A stretch of 64,000 nucleotides of DNA, taken from Parafrigoribacterium mesophilum (GTDB lineage Bacteria > Actinomycetota > Actinomycetes > Actinomycetales > Microbacteriaceae). A program made the position numbers and the translations under genes. The first letter of the stretch is position 1. Every line of letters starts with the position of its first letter. Shown here in pieces: positions 37,828 to 46,048 of this stretch. The notes under the pieces are model-generated. The model did not search any database and was not told where the DNA came from. It saw only the letters and a program-made list of their open reading frames with translations. Location of the stretch: positions 1,488,001 to 1,552,000 of the forward strand of contig NZ_JBDJAF010000001.1 of the NCBI RefSeq assembly GCF_039652555.1, written 5' to 3'.

Positions 37828-40010
37828 CAGACCGGCATGCCGTTCGGCCCGACGCTTCCGGCGATGAGCGTGGCAGACACGGAATTGTCCGGTTCCACCT
37901 CGAGATCGGTGACGTGGGCTTGCAGCACCAGCAGTGACCGAGCCTCGACGAGGAGGCTTTCGCCGGCGGCCAGTGCTGCGTCGGCGCGTTCCCCGGCGGT
38001 ATCGACCACGATGTCCCACGACGTGGCGTACTCCTCGGGCGGCACGATGAATTCCACGGCCGCGTCGTCGCCATTGAAATAGATGACAAAGTTGACGTCA
38101 ACGATGTGACGTCCGCGCGCATCCCTGCCCTGGATGCCGTTGCCGTTGAGGAAGAGCCCCAGCGAGCGGCTCAAACCGACGTCCCAATCTTCTGGGATCA
38201 TGGCCGTGCCATCCGGTCTCAGCCAGACAATGTCTGGGAGCGGCTCACCCGGGCCGCGATTGACCGGCCTGCCGTCGAAAAAGCGAACGCGCCGGAACGT
38301 CGGATGCTCCCTCCGCAGCCGCGATAGGGCAGCGGTGAATTCGACGAGGGAGCGGTCCGCATCCTCCCAGTGCAGCCAGGACAGCTCGGAGTCCTGAGAG
38401 TACACGTTGTTGTTACCGTGTTGACTGCGGCCGGATTCGTCGCCGTGCGCGATCATCGGCACGCCCTGGGACAACAGCAAGGTGGCAAGAAAATTCCGCT
38501 GCTGCCGGGAACGCAGCCGCAGCACGTCCGGGTCGTCGCTGGGTCCTTCAACGCCGCAGTTCCAGGAGCGGTTGTCGGACTCACCGTCATTGCCGTCCTC
38601 ACCGTTGGCCTCGTTGTGTTTCGTGTTGTACGAGACCAAGTCGGCCAAGGTGAATCCGTCGTGGGCGGTGACGAAGTTGATCGACGCGACCGGCCGGCGA
38701 CCGTCTTTCTCGTACAGGTCGGCTGACCCGGTGATGCGGGAGGCGAACTCGCCGAGTACCGAGGGTTCGCCGCGCCAGAAGTCTCGGATCGTGTCCCGGT
38801 ATTTGCCGTTCCACTCCGACCACTGCGGCGGGAAGCCGCCCACCTGGTAGCCGCCGGGTCCGACATCCCAGGGTTCGGCGATGAGCTTGACCTGCGACAC
38901 CACGGGGTCCTGCTGCACCAGTTCGAAGAAGGTGGCGAGCTTGTCCACGTCATAGAACTCGCGTGCCAGCGCCGAGGCGAGATCAAATCGGAAGCCGTCG
39001 ACGTGCATGTCGACGACCCAGTAGCGCAGCGAATCCATGATCAGCTGCAACGAGTGCGGGTGCCGCACGTTGAAGGAGTTGCCGGTGCCCGTGTAATCCA
39101 TGTAGTACTGCGGGTCATCGTCGACCAGCCGGTAGTACGCCTGATTGTCGATGCCCTTGAACGACAGGGTAGGCCCGAGGTGGTTGCCCTCTGCCGTGTG
39201 GTTGTAGACCACGTCGAGGATGACTTCCAAGTTCTCCTCGTGGTACACCTGCACCATCCGCTTGAACTCCTGCACCTGCTGGCCCAGGTCGCCGCTGGAG
39301 GAGTACCCGCTGTGGGGCGCGAAGAACCCGATGGTGTTATAGCCCCAGTAGTTGCTGCGGCCAGCCTCGAGCAGATGCTGGTCGTGCACGAACTGGTGGA
39401 CCGGCATCAGCTCCAGAGCGGTGACTCCGAGCCGGCGCAGGTGCTCGAGGACGGCCGGATGCGTCAGTGCCGCGTAGCTGCCGCGTTCGGCTTCGGCGAT
39501 GTCCGGGTGCAGCTGCGTCAGTCCTTTGACGTGTGCCTCGTAGATCAGCGTCTCGCTGTACGGGGTGTCCGGAGCGCGGTCGCCGCCCCAGTCGAAGAAC
39601 GGATTCGTGACCACTGCCAGCATGGTGTGCGGCGCCGAGTCCTCGTCGTTGCGGGAAAGCGGGTCGCCGAAGTGGTAACCGAACAGGGACGGATGCCACT
39701 GGATCCGGCCGCAGGTCGCTTTTGCATAGGGGTCCAGCAGGAGCTTGTTCGGGTTGGCCCGCAGTCCGGCCTTGGGATCATACGAGCCGTGCACCCGATA
39801 TCCGTAGCGCTGGCCGGGCTGGACCTGTGGAAGATACACGTGCCAGACGTTGGCATCCACCTCGACCACGTCGACGCGTGTCTCCACCCGGTCGTCGTCG
39901 AACAGACACAACTGCACCCTCTCGGCTGCTTCGCTGAACAGCGCAAAGTTGGTACCCGCGCCGTCGAAGGTGGCTCCGAGCGGGCGAGCCGAACCGGGCC
40001 AGGTCTCCAT
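37827..40010 (-). CDS. treX: glycogen debranching enzyme TreX/GlgX
   Basis: 727 residues from ATG 40010 (METWPGSARPLGATFDGAGTNFAL is cut here: the family normally begins at this point). A GTG at 40028 overlaps the upstream stop and is the alternative. Isoamylase-type motifs: DVVYNHTAEGNHLGP, DGFRFDLASALAR, LIAEPWDVGPGGY, and FVTAHDGFTLADL. Debranches glycogen/alpha-glucan to supply linear chains to TreY and TreZ. Confidence 0.93.
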   Translation of the reverse strand: METWPGSARPLGATFDGAGTNFALFSEAAERVQLCLFDDDRVETRVDVVEVDANVWHVYLPQVQPGQRYGYRVHGSYDPKAGLRANPNKLLLDPYAKATCGRIQWHPSLFGYHFGDPLSRNDEDSAPHTMLAVVTNPFFDWGGDRAPDTPYSETLIYEAHVKGLTQLHPDIAEAERGSYAALTHPAVLEHLRRLGVTALELMPVHQFVHDQHLLEAGRSNYWGYNTIGFFAPHSGYSSSGDLGQQVQEFKRMVQVYHEENLEVILDVVYNHTAEGNHLGPTLSFKGIDNQAYYRLVDDDPQYYMDYTGTGNSFNVRHPHSLQLIMDSLRYWVVDMHVDGFRFDLASALAREFYDVDKLATFFELVQQDPVVSQVKLIAEPWDVGPGGYQVGGFPPQWSEWNGKYRDTIRDFWRGEPSVLGEFASRITGSADLYEKDGRRPVASINFVTAHDGFTLADLVSYNTKHNEANGEDGNDGESDNRSWNCGVEGPSDDPDVLRLRSRQQRNFLATLLLSQGVPMIAHGDESGRSQHGNNNVYSQDSELSWLHWEDADRSLVEFTAALSRLRREHPTFRRVRFFDGRPVNRGPGEPLPDIVWLRPDGTAMIPEDWDVGLSRSLGLFLNGNGIQGRDARGRHIVDVNFVIYFNGDDAAVEFIVPPEEYATSWDIVVDTAGERADAALAAGESLLVEARSLLVLQAHVTDLEVEPDNSVSATLIAGSVGPNGMPV

Positions 40011-40024
40011 GCGGTGCTGCCGGG

Positions 40025-40390
40025 TCACCGATCGGTGACGTCCGGGACGTCGGAGTAGTCGTCGAGTCCAGAAATATCCTGCATCTCGTTGGACCACATC
40101 GGCCGATCCGGCTGCAACTTCTTGGTCTTGCGCTCCAACTCCACAAGGACCTTCTTGTCCGTCTCGTCCTCCTCCGAGTCCGGCCGGCTATCGACCGGGG
40201 TGGAGAACAGTTGGCTCGCCGGACCGATCAAGAAATGCGCGTACTGCTTCTCACCGCTGTCGCCCACGAAGGGCAGGGACACCACATCGGAAAGCTCCCG
40301 CTTGGACAACGCCCTGGCGTAGCGCAATACCGCCTTGCACATGCGGTCGGCAAGGACGACGCTTCCGCTGACGTAGAACAGCCTTCTCAT
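40025..40390 (-). CDS. conserved Microbacteriaceae protein, 121 aa
   Basis: Starts at ATG 40390 (MRRLFYVSGSVVLADRMCKA); the long frame upstream lacks family sequence. Pattern: GSVVLAD, AVLRYARALSKREL, then FLIGPASQLFSTP and an acidic/charged tail. I recall relatives in Microbacteriaceae with GPASQL but no function. Its stop overlaps a possible GTG start of treX (GTGA), so it may be in the trehalose operon. Confidence 0.65.
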   Translation of the reverse strand: MRRLFYVSGSVVLADRMCKAVLRYARALSKRELSDVVSLPFVGDSGEKQYAHFLIGPASQLFSTPVDSRPDSEEDETDKKVLVELERKTKKLQPDRPMWSNEMQDISGLDDYSDVPDVTDR

Positions 40391-40595
40391 GGTCGCAGTT
40401 TCTTCGCTCGTCGACGAGGTAACAAGGACTTGCCGGGCATCTTCCACCGGGGTAAGGGTTCCGTCCGGTCCAACTTTCGTGCCGCCACGGGATTGCCAAG
40501 CACGCGTCGTGGTGGTCCGCTGATGAGCGACACGGCGTAGGCTCAATATCCTCACCAGGCGATTGCGGACTCGAGAAGGGCCAGGATCGGACACT

Positions 40596-40946
40596 ATGGG
40601 AAAACTGCTTTACGGCACACCGCCCACGGAGGTTGACTTCGATGACCGCGTTCTGGTCCATCTGCAGATCGTGATCGGTGCCAAGCTGCGCCGCCGCGAG
40701 AGCTTCTTCTTCTCCTGGAAGAACGACGTGCAGGTGGGCAACGGCCGCACCAGTATCTGGATGGATGCGTCCATCCCGTTGGCCTTCAAGTATTCCGGCG
40801 GAAGGGTGCCGATCGTCAACCGGGAGTGGCTGGAAATCCTGACAGCGTCGGCCAACAGCGGCTCGGGACTGCAGTACGTTCCGGAACCGGGGGGCGGAAA
40901 CGGCAGCGGAACCGCAGCGCCCAGCGGTGGAGCATCCGCACTCTAG
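40596..40946 (+). CDS. small conserved Microbacteriaceae protein (DUF7882-like), paralogue 2
   Basis: 116 residues. MGKLLYG, DFDDRVLVHLQIVIGAKLRR, SFFFSWKNDVQVGNGRTSIW and INREWLEILTASANS-like stretch align end to end with the protein at 32580; a Gly/Ser-rich tail is extra. Its TAG overlaps the convergent gene's stop (CTAG). No catalytic motif seen; ligase names in databases are unsupported. Confidence 0.75.
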   Translation: MGKLLYGTPPTEVDFDDRVLVHLQIVIGAKLRRRESFFFSWKNDVQVGNGRTSIWMDASIPLAFKYSGGRVPIVNREWLEILTASANSGSGLQYVPEPGGGNGSGTAAPSGGASAL

Positions 40947-41230
40947 AAGTTATGCTCCGACGGCATCGTCGCCGGGTCGAGGACCCGCGCGGTAGTTTCC
41001 CTGCGAATCGTCTGGCCGGTGACCGTTTCGAGGGCGAACGGCATCGAATCGCCCAAGACGACATACAGCTTGCCGGCGTTCAACAGCTGAAACTCGACTA
41101 CGTGGCGCCCGGGAAGGACGTCCTGGTCGGTCGTTGCAAATGCCGCTGACACCAAGGCGCTTACCTGCTCGATGGTGTGTTCCGGGCTCAGCTCCAGTGC
41201 CTCACCGCCGTAATGCAGGATCAATGACAT
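40943..41230 (-). CDS. hypothetical protein, 95 aa
   Basis: Starts MSLILHYGGEALEL from ATG 41230. Beta-rich, Val/Leu-rich, with a YGG opening similar to the C-terminal domain of the protein at 33237. Convergent and 4-base overlapping with the DUF7882-like gene. Function unknown. Confidence 0.58.
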   Translation of the reverse strand: MSLILHYGGEALELSPEHTIEQVSALVSAAFATTDQDVLPGRHVVEFQLLNAGKLYVVLGDSMPFALETVTGQTIRRETTARVLDPATMPSEHNF

Positions 41231-41240
41231 GCGGAAAAGA

Positions 41241-41540
41241 TTACAGGACGAAGTCCACGCACGTGCGGTCCGAAATGACGGAACGGATGAACGCCGCCAC
41301 CTTCCGATGTTCCGGATGTGTTTGGTAGGCGGCCAGCCCGTCGGCATCGTCGTAGTCGGCGATCAGAACGAGGTCCCAGTTTCCCGTCGTGGTGGCGGTG
41401 TCGGCGCCGACCGTGAGCTCGCGTATCGAGGACACTAGGGGCACAAGCGCGGTGATCCGGCGTCGGATCTCGGCCGATTGCGCCGATTTGCGCTCGGGGT
41501 CGTCGGTGGCGAGCTTCCAGGACACGACGTGTCTCAACAT
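41241..41540 (-). CDS. Dabb (stress-response A/B barrel) family protein
   Basis: 99 residues, the whole domain: MLRHVVSWKLA start, then helix, VGADTATTTGNWDLVLIADY and LAAYQTHPEHRKV. Dimeric alpha/beta barrels of this type have varied or unknown roles. 10 bases upstream of the 95-aa gene on the same strand. Confidence 0.8.
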   Translation of the reverse strand: MLRHVVSWKLATDDPERKSAQSAEIRRRITALVPLVSSIRELTVGADTATTTGNWDLVLIADYDDADGLAAYQTHPEHRKVAAFIRSVISDRTCVDFVL

Positions 41541-41544
41541 CAGG

Positions 41545-41835
41545 TCAAACCTCCAGAATTGCGGCGCGCAACCGATCCGGGTCGATGCGCCAGTGTGCGT
41601 GTTCCACGTCGTTCACGAGCAGCACGGGGATCTGCTCCCAATACCGATCGTAGAGTGCAGGGTCGTCGAGAATGGAGTACTGCTCCACCATGACCCGATC
41701 CTGTCCCAGCTCGTCAGCCACTCGATCGACGACGTCGTGAGCGACATCGCAGAGATGACACTCCGGCTTGCCGATCAGCGTGAGCCGGACCGGCGGTGTC
41801 GGCACTGCGGGCGTCGGCACAGCGGGGTTGGGCAC
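41545..41835 (-). CDS. glutaredoxin-like protein (DUF836 family)
   Basis: 96 residues from GTG 41835; later in-frame GTGs within a VPTPAVPTP repeat are also possible. VRLTLIGKPECHLCDVAHDVV holds a C-H-L-C redox pair, followed by QIPVLLVNDVEHAHW with the cis-Pro. Thioredoxin-fold protein, partner unknown. Begins 2 bases after the bS22 stop, so it is co-transcribed with that ribosomal gene. Confidence 0.72.
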   Translation of the reverse strand: MPNPAVPTPAVPTPPVRLTLIGKPECHLCDVAHDVVDRVADELGQDRVMVEQYSILDDPALYDRYWEQIPVLLVNDVEHAHWRIDPDRLRAAILEV

Positions 41836-41837
41836 GC

Positions 41838-41936
41838 CTACTTCTTGTTGCGGCGCTGGTGACGCGTCTTGCGCAGCAGCTTGCGATGCTTCTTCTTGGC
41901 CATACGCTTGCGACGCTTCTTGATTACGGAACCCAT
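41838..41936 (-). CDS. mini ribosomal protein bS22 / AURKAIP1-COX24 domain protein
   Basis: 32 residues, almost all basic: MGSVIKKRRKRMAKKKHRKL then LRKTRHQRRNKK. The MGSVIKKRRKRM...KKKHRKLLRKTR pattern is that of the small-subunit protein bS22 first seen on mycobacterial ribosomes. AGGT lies ~4 bases upstream of the ATG. Easy to miss by length filters. Upstream of the DUF836 gene in one transcript. Confidence 0.85.
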   Translation of the reverse strand: MGSVIKKRRKRMAKKKHRKLLRKTRHQRRNKK

Positions 41937-42040
41937 AAGACCTCACCGATTCGTGAACGGATGACCGGGTCCGTTCAGAACCGCGGAAAAAATACCTTGC
42001 TTAGTCTAACCGACTCTGTCGGAGCCTCGGAGCCTCGCCG

Positions 42041-42235
42041 CTATCCAACGTCGGCGATGTGCTTTTCGATGGCCGCCTCGACCGCGGACTCCGGCACTCG
42101 GAACGAGCGGCCGAACCGAATGGCCGGCAGTTCGCCGGAGTGCACCAGCCGATACACGGTCATCTTCGACACGCGCATCATGTCAGCGACCTCGGCAACC
42201 GTGAGAAAACGAACCTCAGAGAGATCCCGCGACAT
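42041..42235 (-). CDS. BldC-like small MerR-type helix-turn-helix protein
   Basis: 64 residues. FLTVAEVADMMRVSKMTVYRLVHSGELPAIRFGRSFRVPESAVEA is a complete excisionase/BldC-like winged helix in the order helix-turn-helix then wing. BldC-type proteins are DNA-binding development or stress regulators in actinobacteria. Strong AGGGAGGGG upstream. Not linked to an integrase, so excisionase is less likely. Confidence 0.83.
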   Translation of the reverse strand: MSRDLSEVRFLTVAEVADMMRVSKMTVYRLVHSGELPAIRFGRSFRVPESAVEAAIEKHIADVG

Positions 42236-42297
42236 CGCACACCCCTCCCTTGGTTAGCTGTGTTGATTTGATGAGCTGTGTTCATTGCGCGCCCCCG

Positions 42298-42310
42298 GTA
42301 ACAGTGTTAC
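42298..42310. promoter_or_regulatory. 13-bp near-perfect palindrome upstream of the BldC-like gene
   Basis: GTAACAGTGTTAC: six-base arms with only the centre unmatched. It lies 63 bases before the start of the BldC-like gene, in the gap after the ArsR gene, and could be a regulator site. Confidence 0.35.
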
Positions 42311-42354
42311 TGGAGTGCTAATTCGTAACTTTAGGGGTAGAAGTGACGGGATGT

Positions 42355-42870
42355 CTACTCGTCGACGGTTCCGGTCTGGCGGCCCAGCCGTTTCTTCAGC
42401 GGTGTGAGGACCCGATGCGACACGTCCGCGACGGCACGCCCGAGCGCAGCGCCGGCCTCGCCCGCCTGCGGCAGCCGTTCGGCGGCCCGACGGAGCGGCG
42501 CCGGCAACCGTGCGCCCGCCCACGCACTGTAGACCGAAGGCCCGGCATCGTCGACCACGAGATCGGCGTGATCCGTGCCGACGGCATCCGAGGCCAGAAA
42601 GGGAATCAGCCAGTCTTCGACCTGCTCCAGCGGCGACGAGTCGATGCTGTAGTAGCGGTGCTGGCCGCCCTCACGCACAGTGACCAGACCGACATCGCGT
42701 AGCACTTTGAGGTGCTTCGAGACGGTCGGCTGGCTGATGTTCAGCCGGGTGACGATCTGTCCAACGCTGATGCCGGCGCCGCCAGAATCGGAAGCGAGGT
42801 GCTGCTCGAGAAGAATTTGCAGCAACTCGCGTCTGGTTGCATCCGCAACCACGTCAAAGATGTCAGCCAT
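42355..42870 (-). CDS. ArsR-family winged-helix regulator
   Basis: 171 residues from ATG 42870. MADIFDVVADATRRELLQIL, then ISVGQIVTRLNISQPTVSKHLKVLRDVGLVTV-type recognition helix and wing GGQHRYYSID. No metal-binding Cys motif, so not an ArsR/SmtB metal sensor in the strict sense. A ~70-residue C-terminal tail is extra. Divergent from trkH, whose promoter it might control. Confidence 0.82.
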   Translation of the reverse strand: MADIFDVVADATRRELLQILLEQHLASDSGGAGISVGQIVTRLNISQPTVSKHLKVLRDVGLVTVREGGQHRYYSIDSSPLEQVEDWLIPFLASDAVGTDHADLVVDDAGPSVYSAWAGARLPAPLRRAAERLPQAGEAGAALGRAVADVSHRVLTPLKKRLGRQTGTVDE

Positions 42871-42954
42871 GAGAACAGGGTAGCTGGGCGCGCTCAGGAG
42901 TACCATGACAAGCTGTCGTGCAGATGTCACACCGGCGAAGACAAAGAGGGCCGC

Positions 42955-44379
42955 ATGCGGGAGTCGGTTAGGCCCCGCGATTCCGTGTTCGTGCGCATGC
43001 GGGATTTCATCGACTTCTTTGCGGCATCCTCTCCGGCGCGGTTCGCCATCGTGATCTTCACCGGGCTCGTGCTCATCATGACGGCGGTGTTGTCGCTGCC
43101 GATCGCGACGGCGTCGCGATCGACGACCCCGTTGGCCGACGCACTGTTCACGGCGGTGTCATCGATCTGCGTCACCGGGCTGAACACGGTGAACATGGCT
43201 ACGCACTGGTCAACGTTCGGCAACGTGGTGATCCTCATCGGCCTTGAGGTCGGCGGCATCGGCGTGTTGACGCTGGCGAGCATGCTCGGACTGATCGTGT
43301 CACGCCGACTGGGTCTTCGGGCCCGGTTGATGGCCGCCAGTGACACTAACCCGCTTCGAATCCATCACGGACCCGTGGCTGAAGGTCAGGCGGTTCGTCT
43401 CGGCGAGATCGGCGGCCTGCTCGCCACGGTGGCCATCAGCGTGTTGGCCATCGAGGTGGCACTCACGGCACTGATCACCCCGCGGCTCCTGCTCGCCGGA
43501 TCCGACATATGGCATGCCCTGTGGGAGGGTTTCTACTTCGCCACCTCCGCGTTCACCAACACCGGATTCGTGCCGCACGTCGAAGGACTCACCCCGTTCG
43601 CGACGGACCCCTGGATGCTTTCGGTGATCGCCATCGGCGTCTTCCTGGGCAGCCTCGGGTTCCCGGTGATCTTCGCGCTGGCCAAGGGTTGGCGCACTCC
43701 GCACCGTTGGTCGATCCACGTGAAACTCACCCTGGTCACCACGCTTGCGCTCATCGTGCTCGGGGCGATTGCACTCGGGGCGTTGGAGTGGAACAACCCG
43801 AAAACGCTGGGCGGTCAGGATCCCATCGCGCGCCCGATGACCGCATCCTTCCTGTCGGTCATGACGCGATCCGGCGGATTCTCGACGGTCGACATCGGGC
43901 AGATGCACGGCGCGACGCTGCTGGTGATGGACATGCTGATGTTCGTCGGAGGCGGTTCGGCATCCACGGCGGGCGGCATCAAAGTCACGACTCTGGCCGT
44001 GTTGTTTCTGGCAGCGTTGGCCGAGGCTCGCGGCGACCAGAACATGCAGGTGTTCGGCAGGCGGATCCCCTCCGACGTGCTGCGACTGGCCGTCAGCGTG
44101 GTGTTGTGGGGCGCGACGATCGTCGCGGTCTCAACGATCGCGCTGCTGTCAGTGAGCAAGGCGCCGCTTGACCATGTCTTGTTCGACGTCATCTCGGCGT
44201 TCGGCACCTGCGGCCTCACCACCGGTCTCACCGAAGGGCTGCCCGATTCGGGCAAGTACATTCTGGCGGCCACCATGTGGGCAGGTCGCGTTGGTACAGT
44301 GACCTTGGCCGCGGCCCTCGCGGCAAGCCAGCGCCGGCAGTTGTTCCGGTACGCAGAAGAGAGGCCCATCGTTGGTTGA
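42955..44379 (+). CDS. trkH: potassium uptake channel subunit TrkH/KtrB family
   Basis: 474 residues from ATG 42955 with AGAGGG upstream. Four M1-P-M2 repeats with selectivity-filter loops visible as SSICVTGLNT, TSAFTNTGF, TRSGGFST and FGTCGLTTG. Membrane pore for K+ that works with the cytoplasmic gating protein encoded next (8-base overlap). Short KtrB-like length suggests a Ktr-type system. Confidence 0.92.
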   Translation: MRESVRPRDSVFVRMRDFIDFFAASSPARFAIVIFTGLVLIMTAVLSLPIATASRSTTPLADALFTAVSSICVTGLNTVNMATHWSTFGNVVILIGLEVGGIGVLTLASMLGLIVSRRLGLRARLMAASDTNPLRIHHGPVAEGQAVRLGEIGGLLATVAISVLAIEVALTALITPRLLLAGSDIWHALWEGFYFATSAFTNTGFVPHVEGLTPFATDPWMLSVIAIGVFLGSLGFPVIFALAKGWRTPHRWSIHVKLTLVTTLALIVLGAIALGALEWNNPKTLGGQDPIARPMTASFLSVMTRSGGFSTVDIGQMHGATLLVMDMLMFVGGGSASTAGGIKVTTLAVLFLAALAEARGDQNMQVFGRRIPSDVLRLAVSVVLWGATIVAVSTIALLSVSKAPLDHVLFDVISAFGTCGLTTGLTEGLPDSGKYILAATMWAGRVGTVTLAAALAASQRRQLFRYAEERPIVG

Positions 44380-45043
44380 TCGGATTCCTCACGACGCCCC
44401 AGTGCTCGTCATCGGGCTGGGCCGATTCGGCGCCGGAGCGGCGGGGCAGCTGGCCAGGCTCGACCGGGAAGTACTCGCGGCCGACAGCAACGAAGAACTC
44501 GTTCAGAAGTGGTCGGAACGGATCACCCACGCCGTGCAGGCGGACTGCCGCAATATTGACGCCTTGCGTCAGATCGGAGCGCAGGATTTCGCCATCGCCG
44601 TCGTGGCCGTGGGCTCCTCCATCGAAGCGAGCGTGCTGATCACCGCAAACCTGGTTGACCTCAAGATCCCGCAGATCTGGGCGAAGGCGATCAGCCAATC
44701 GCACGGGAAGATCCTCGCGCGCATCGGCGCGAACCACGTCATCTATCCGGAGGCGGAAGCCGGCGAGCGGGTCGCGCACCTGGTTTCCGGCCGGATGCTC
44801 GACTTCATCGAGTTCGACGGCGACTTCGCCATCGTCAAGATGTATCCGCCCAAACCGATCCGCGACATCCCGCTCGCCCAGTCGCAGGTGCGGCGCAAGT
44901 TCGGGGTCACCGTCGTCGGCGTCAAGCCGCCTGGCAAGGACTTCACCTACGCGACGCCCGAAACGGTGGTGTCCAGCCATGACCTCATCATTGTGAGCGG
45001 CAACTCCGGCGCGATCGAACAGTTCGCGAGCCAGCAGGGCTGA
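44372..45043 (+). CDS. trkA: potassium uptake regulatory subunit TrkA/KtrA (RCK protein)
   Basis: 223 residues. RCK_N Rossmann domain begins VLVIGLGRFGAGAAGQL with the acidic ligand-binding end at ADSN, and an RCK_C domain follows (~140-220, GVTVVGVKPPGKDF). Binds nucleotide and gates the pore. TTG start overlaps trkH by 8 bases; no better start is near. Confidence 0.92.
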   Translation: MVDRIPHDAPVLVIGLGRFGAGAAGQLARLDREVLAADSNEELVQKWSERITHAVQADCRNIDALRQIGAQDFAIAVVAVGSSIEASVLITANLVDLKIPQIWAKAISQSHGKILARIGANHVIYPEAEAGERVAHLVSGRMLDFIEFDGDFAIVKMYPPKPIRDIPLAQSQVRRKFGVTVVGVKPPGKDFTYATPETVVSSHDLIIVSGNSGAIEQFASQQG

Positions 45044-45174
45044 CCGCACCGGCAATAGCCGGTCACTTATGGCCAAACGCCGGTCACTTGCCGAGGGGAT
45101 TCTGCGCGGATGTGGCGTGTCGTGGCGGTTTTCACGGCGTGTCGCCCGAATGTCCTCGTTCCGGACCGGCAGCG

Positions 45175-46008
45175 TCAGGCGCCGGCGGCGATTTCCTGCG
45201 CCCGGGCGATGGCCGAGGTGGCCATGCGATCGAACATGGACCCTAAGTCGGCCTTCGCCATCTCGGCGATGGCGCGCTCGGTGGTGCCGTGCGGGCTGGT
45301 GACGCGGCGGCGCAGTTCCTGCGGCGTCTCGCCGGAGGCGGAAAGCAGCTCGGATGCGCCGAGGAACGTGCGCTCGACCATGAGCGATGCCTGCTCGGGT
45401 GTGAAGCCGAGGCCGACCGCGGTCTGAGTGAGCTGCTCGATGAGGTAGAACACGTAAGCGGGGCCGGATCCGGAGATGGCGCTGACCTCGTCGATCTTGG
45501 ACTCCGGTACCTCGAGCACCGCTCCCACGGTGGCGAACAGCGCGTGCGCCATGGCCAGGTCGGAGGCGCTGGCGCGGCTGCCGGCCGCCAATCCGGTCAC
45601 CCCGCGGCCAACGAGAGCCGGAGTGTTGGGCATCGCCCTCAGCACCGCGACCGACGGTGGGAGCAGGGCCTCCATGGTGGCGATGGTGACCCCGGCGGCG
45701 ACGCTGATCACCACGGCATCCGGTTCCAGGGCCGTGCTGATGGCACGAAGCAGGTCCGGCACCATGGGCGGCTTGACCGCGACCACGACGATTCGGGCAC
45801 CGGTGATGGCGGCGAGATTCGCATTGGGATCGGCCTCGGTCGAGTAGCTGATCACCTCATCCGAGCGCAATGCGGCCGCCTTCGCCTCCGTGCGATTGGT
45901 GACCCGGACTGGGCCGCTGACGGGCGAGCCGGGCTGAACGAGGCCATTGAGGATGGCGCCCCCCATGGACCCCGCCCCTAGGATCGCGACGGCCGGAAGT
46001 GTATCCAT
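45175..46008 (-). CDS. proC: pyrroline-5-carboxylate reductase
   Basis: 277 residues, normal ProC length. NAD(P) motif VAILGAGSMGGAI at 8, VVAVKPPMVPDLL, VLRAMPNTPALVGRG and the C-terminal signature SAISGSGPAYVFYLIEQLT. Last step of proline synthesis. The ATG is 8 bases from a TAGGAT hexamer inside a shared divergent promoter. Confidence 0.94.
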   Translation of the reverse strand: MDTLPAVAILGAGSMGGAILNGLVQPGSPVSGPVRVTNRTEAKAAALRSDEVISYSTEADPNANLAAITGARIVVVAVKPPMVPDLLRAISTALEPDAVVISVAAGVTIATMEALLPPSVAVLRAMPNTPALVGRGVTGLAAGSRASASDLAMAHALFATVGAVLEVPESKIDEVSAISGSGPAYVFYLIEQLTQTAVGLGFTPEQASLMVERTFLGASELLSASGETPQELRRRVTSPHGTTERAIAEMAKADLGSMFDRMATSAIARAQEIAAGA

Positions 46009-46016
46009 ATCACTAC

Positions 46017-46026
46017 ATCCTAGGAT
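46017..46026. promoter_or_regulatory. shared palindromic -10 region between proC and the CDF gene
   Basis: ATCCTAGGAT is a perfect palindrome, so both strands read TAGGAT, a fair -10 hexamer. The minus copy is 8 bases from the proC ATG (leaderless-type); the plus copy is 22 bases from the CDF GTG, which has GAGGGAG as ribosome site. Confidence 0.45.
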
Positions 46027-46048
46027 TAGTACCTAACGAGGGAGCACC

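Noticed and set aside
42314..42322. GAGTGCTAA, one half of a CIRCE heat-shock operator
   Set aside because: The second half (TTAGCACTC) is not found nine bases away, so there is no inverted repeat. The nearby gene is not a chaperone.
45044..45174. repeat-like CCGGTCAC stretches between trkA and proC as another palindromic repeat copy
   Set aside because: They share neither the 58-bp length nor the ends of the family; they may be a simple terminator for the convergent genes.
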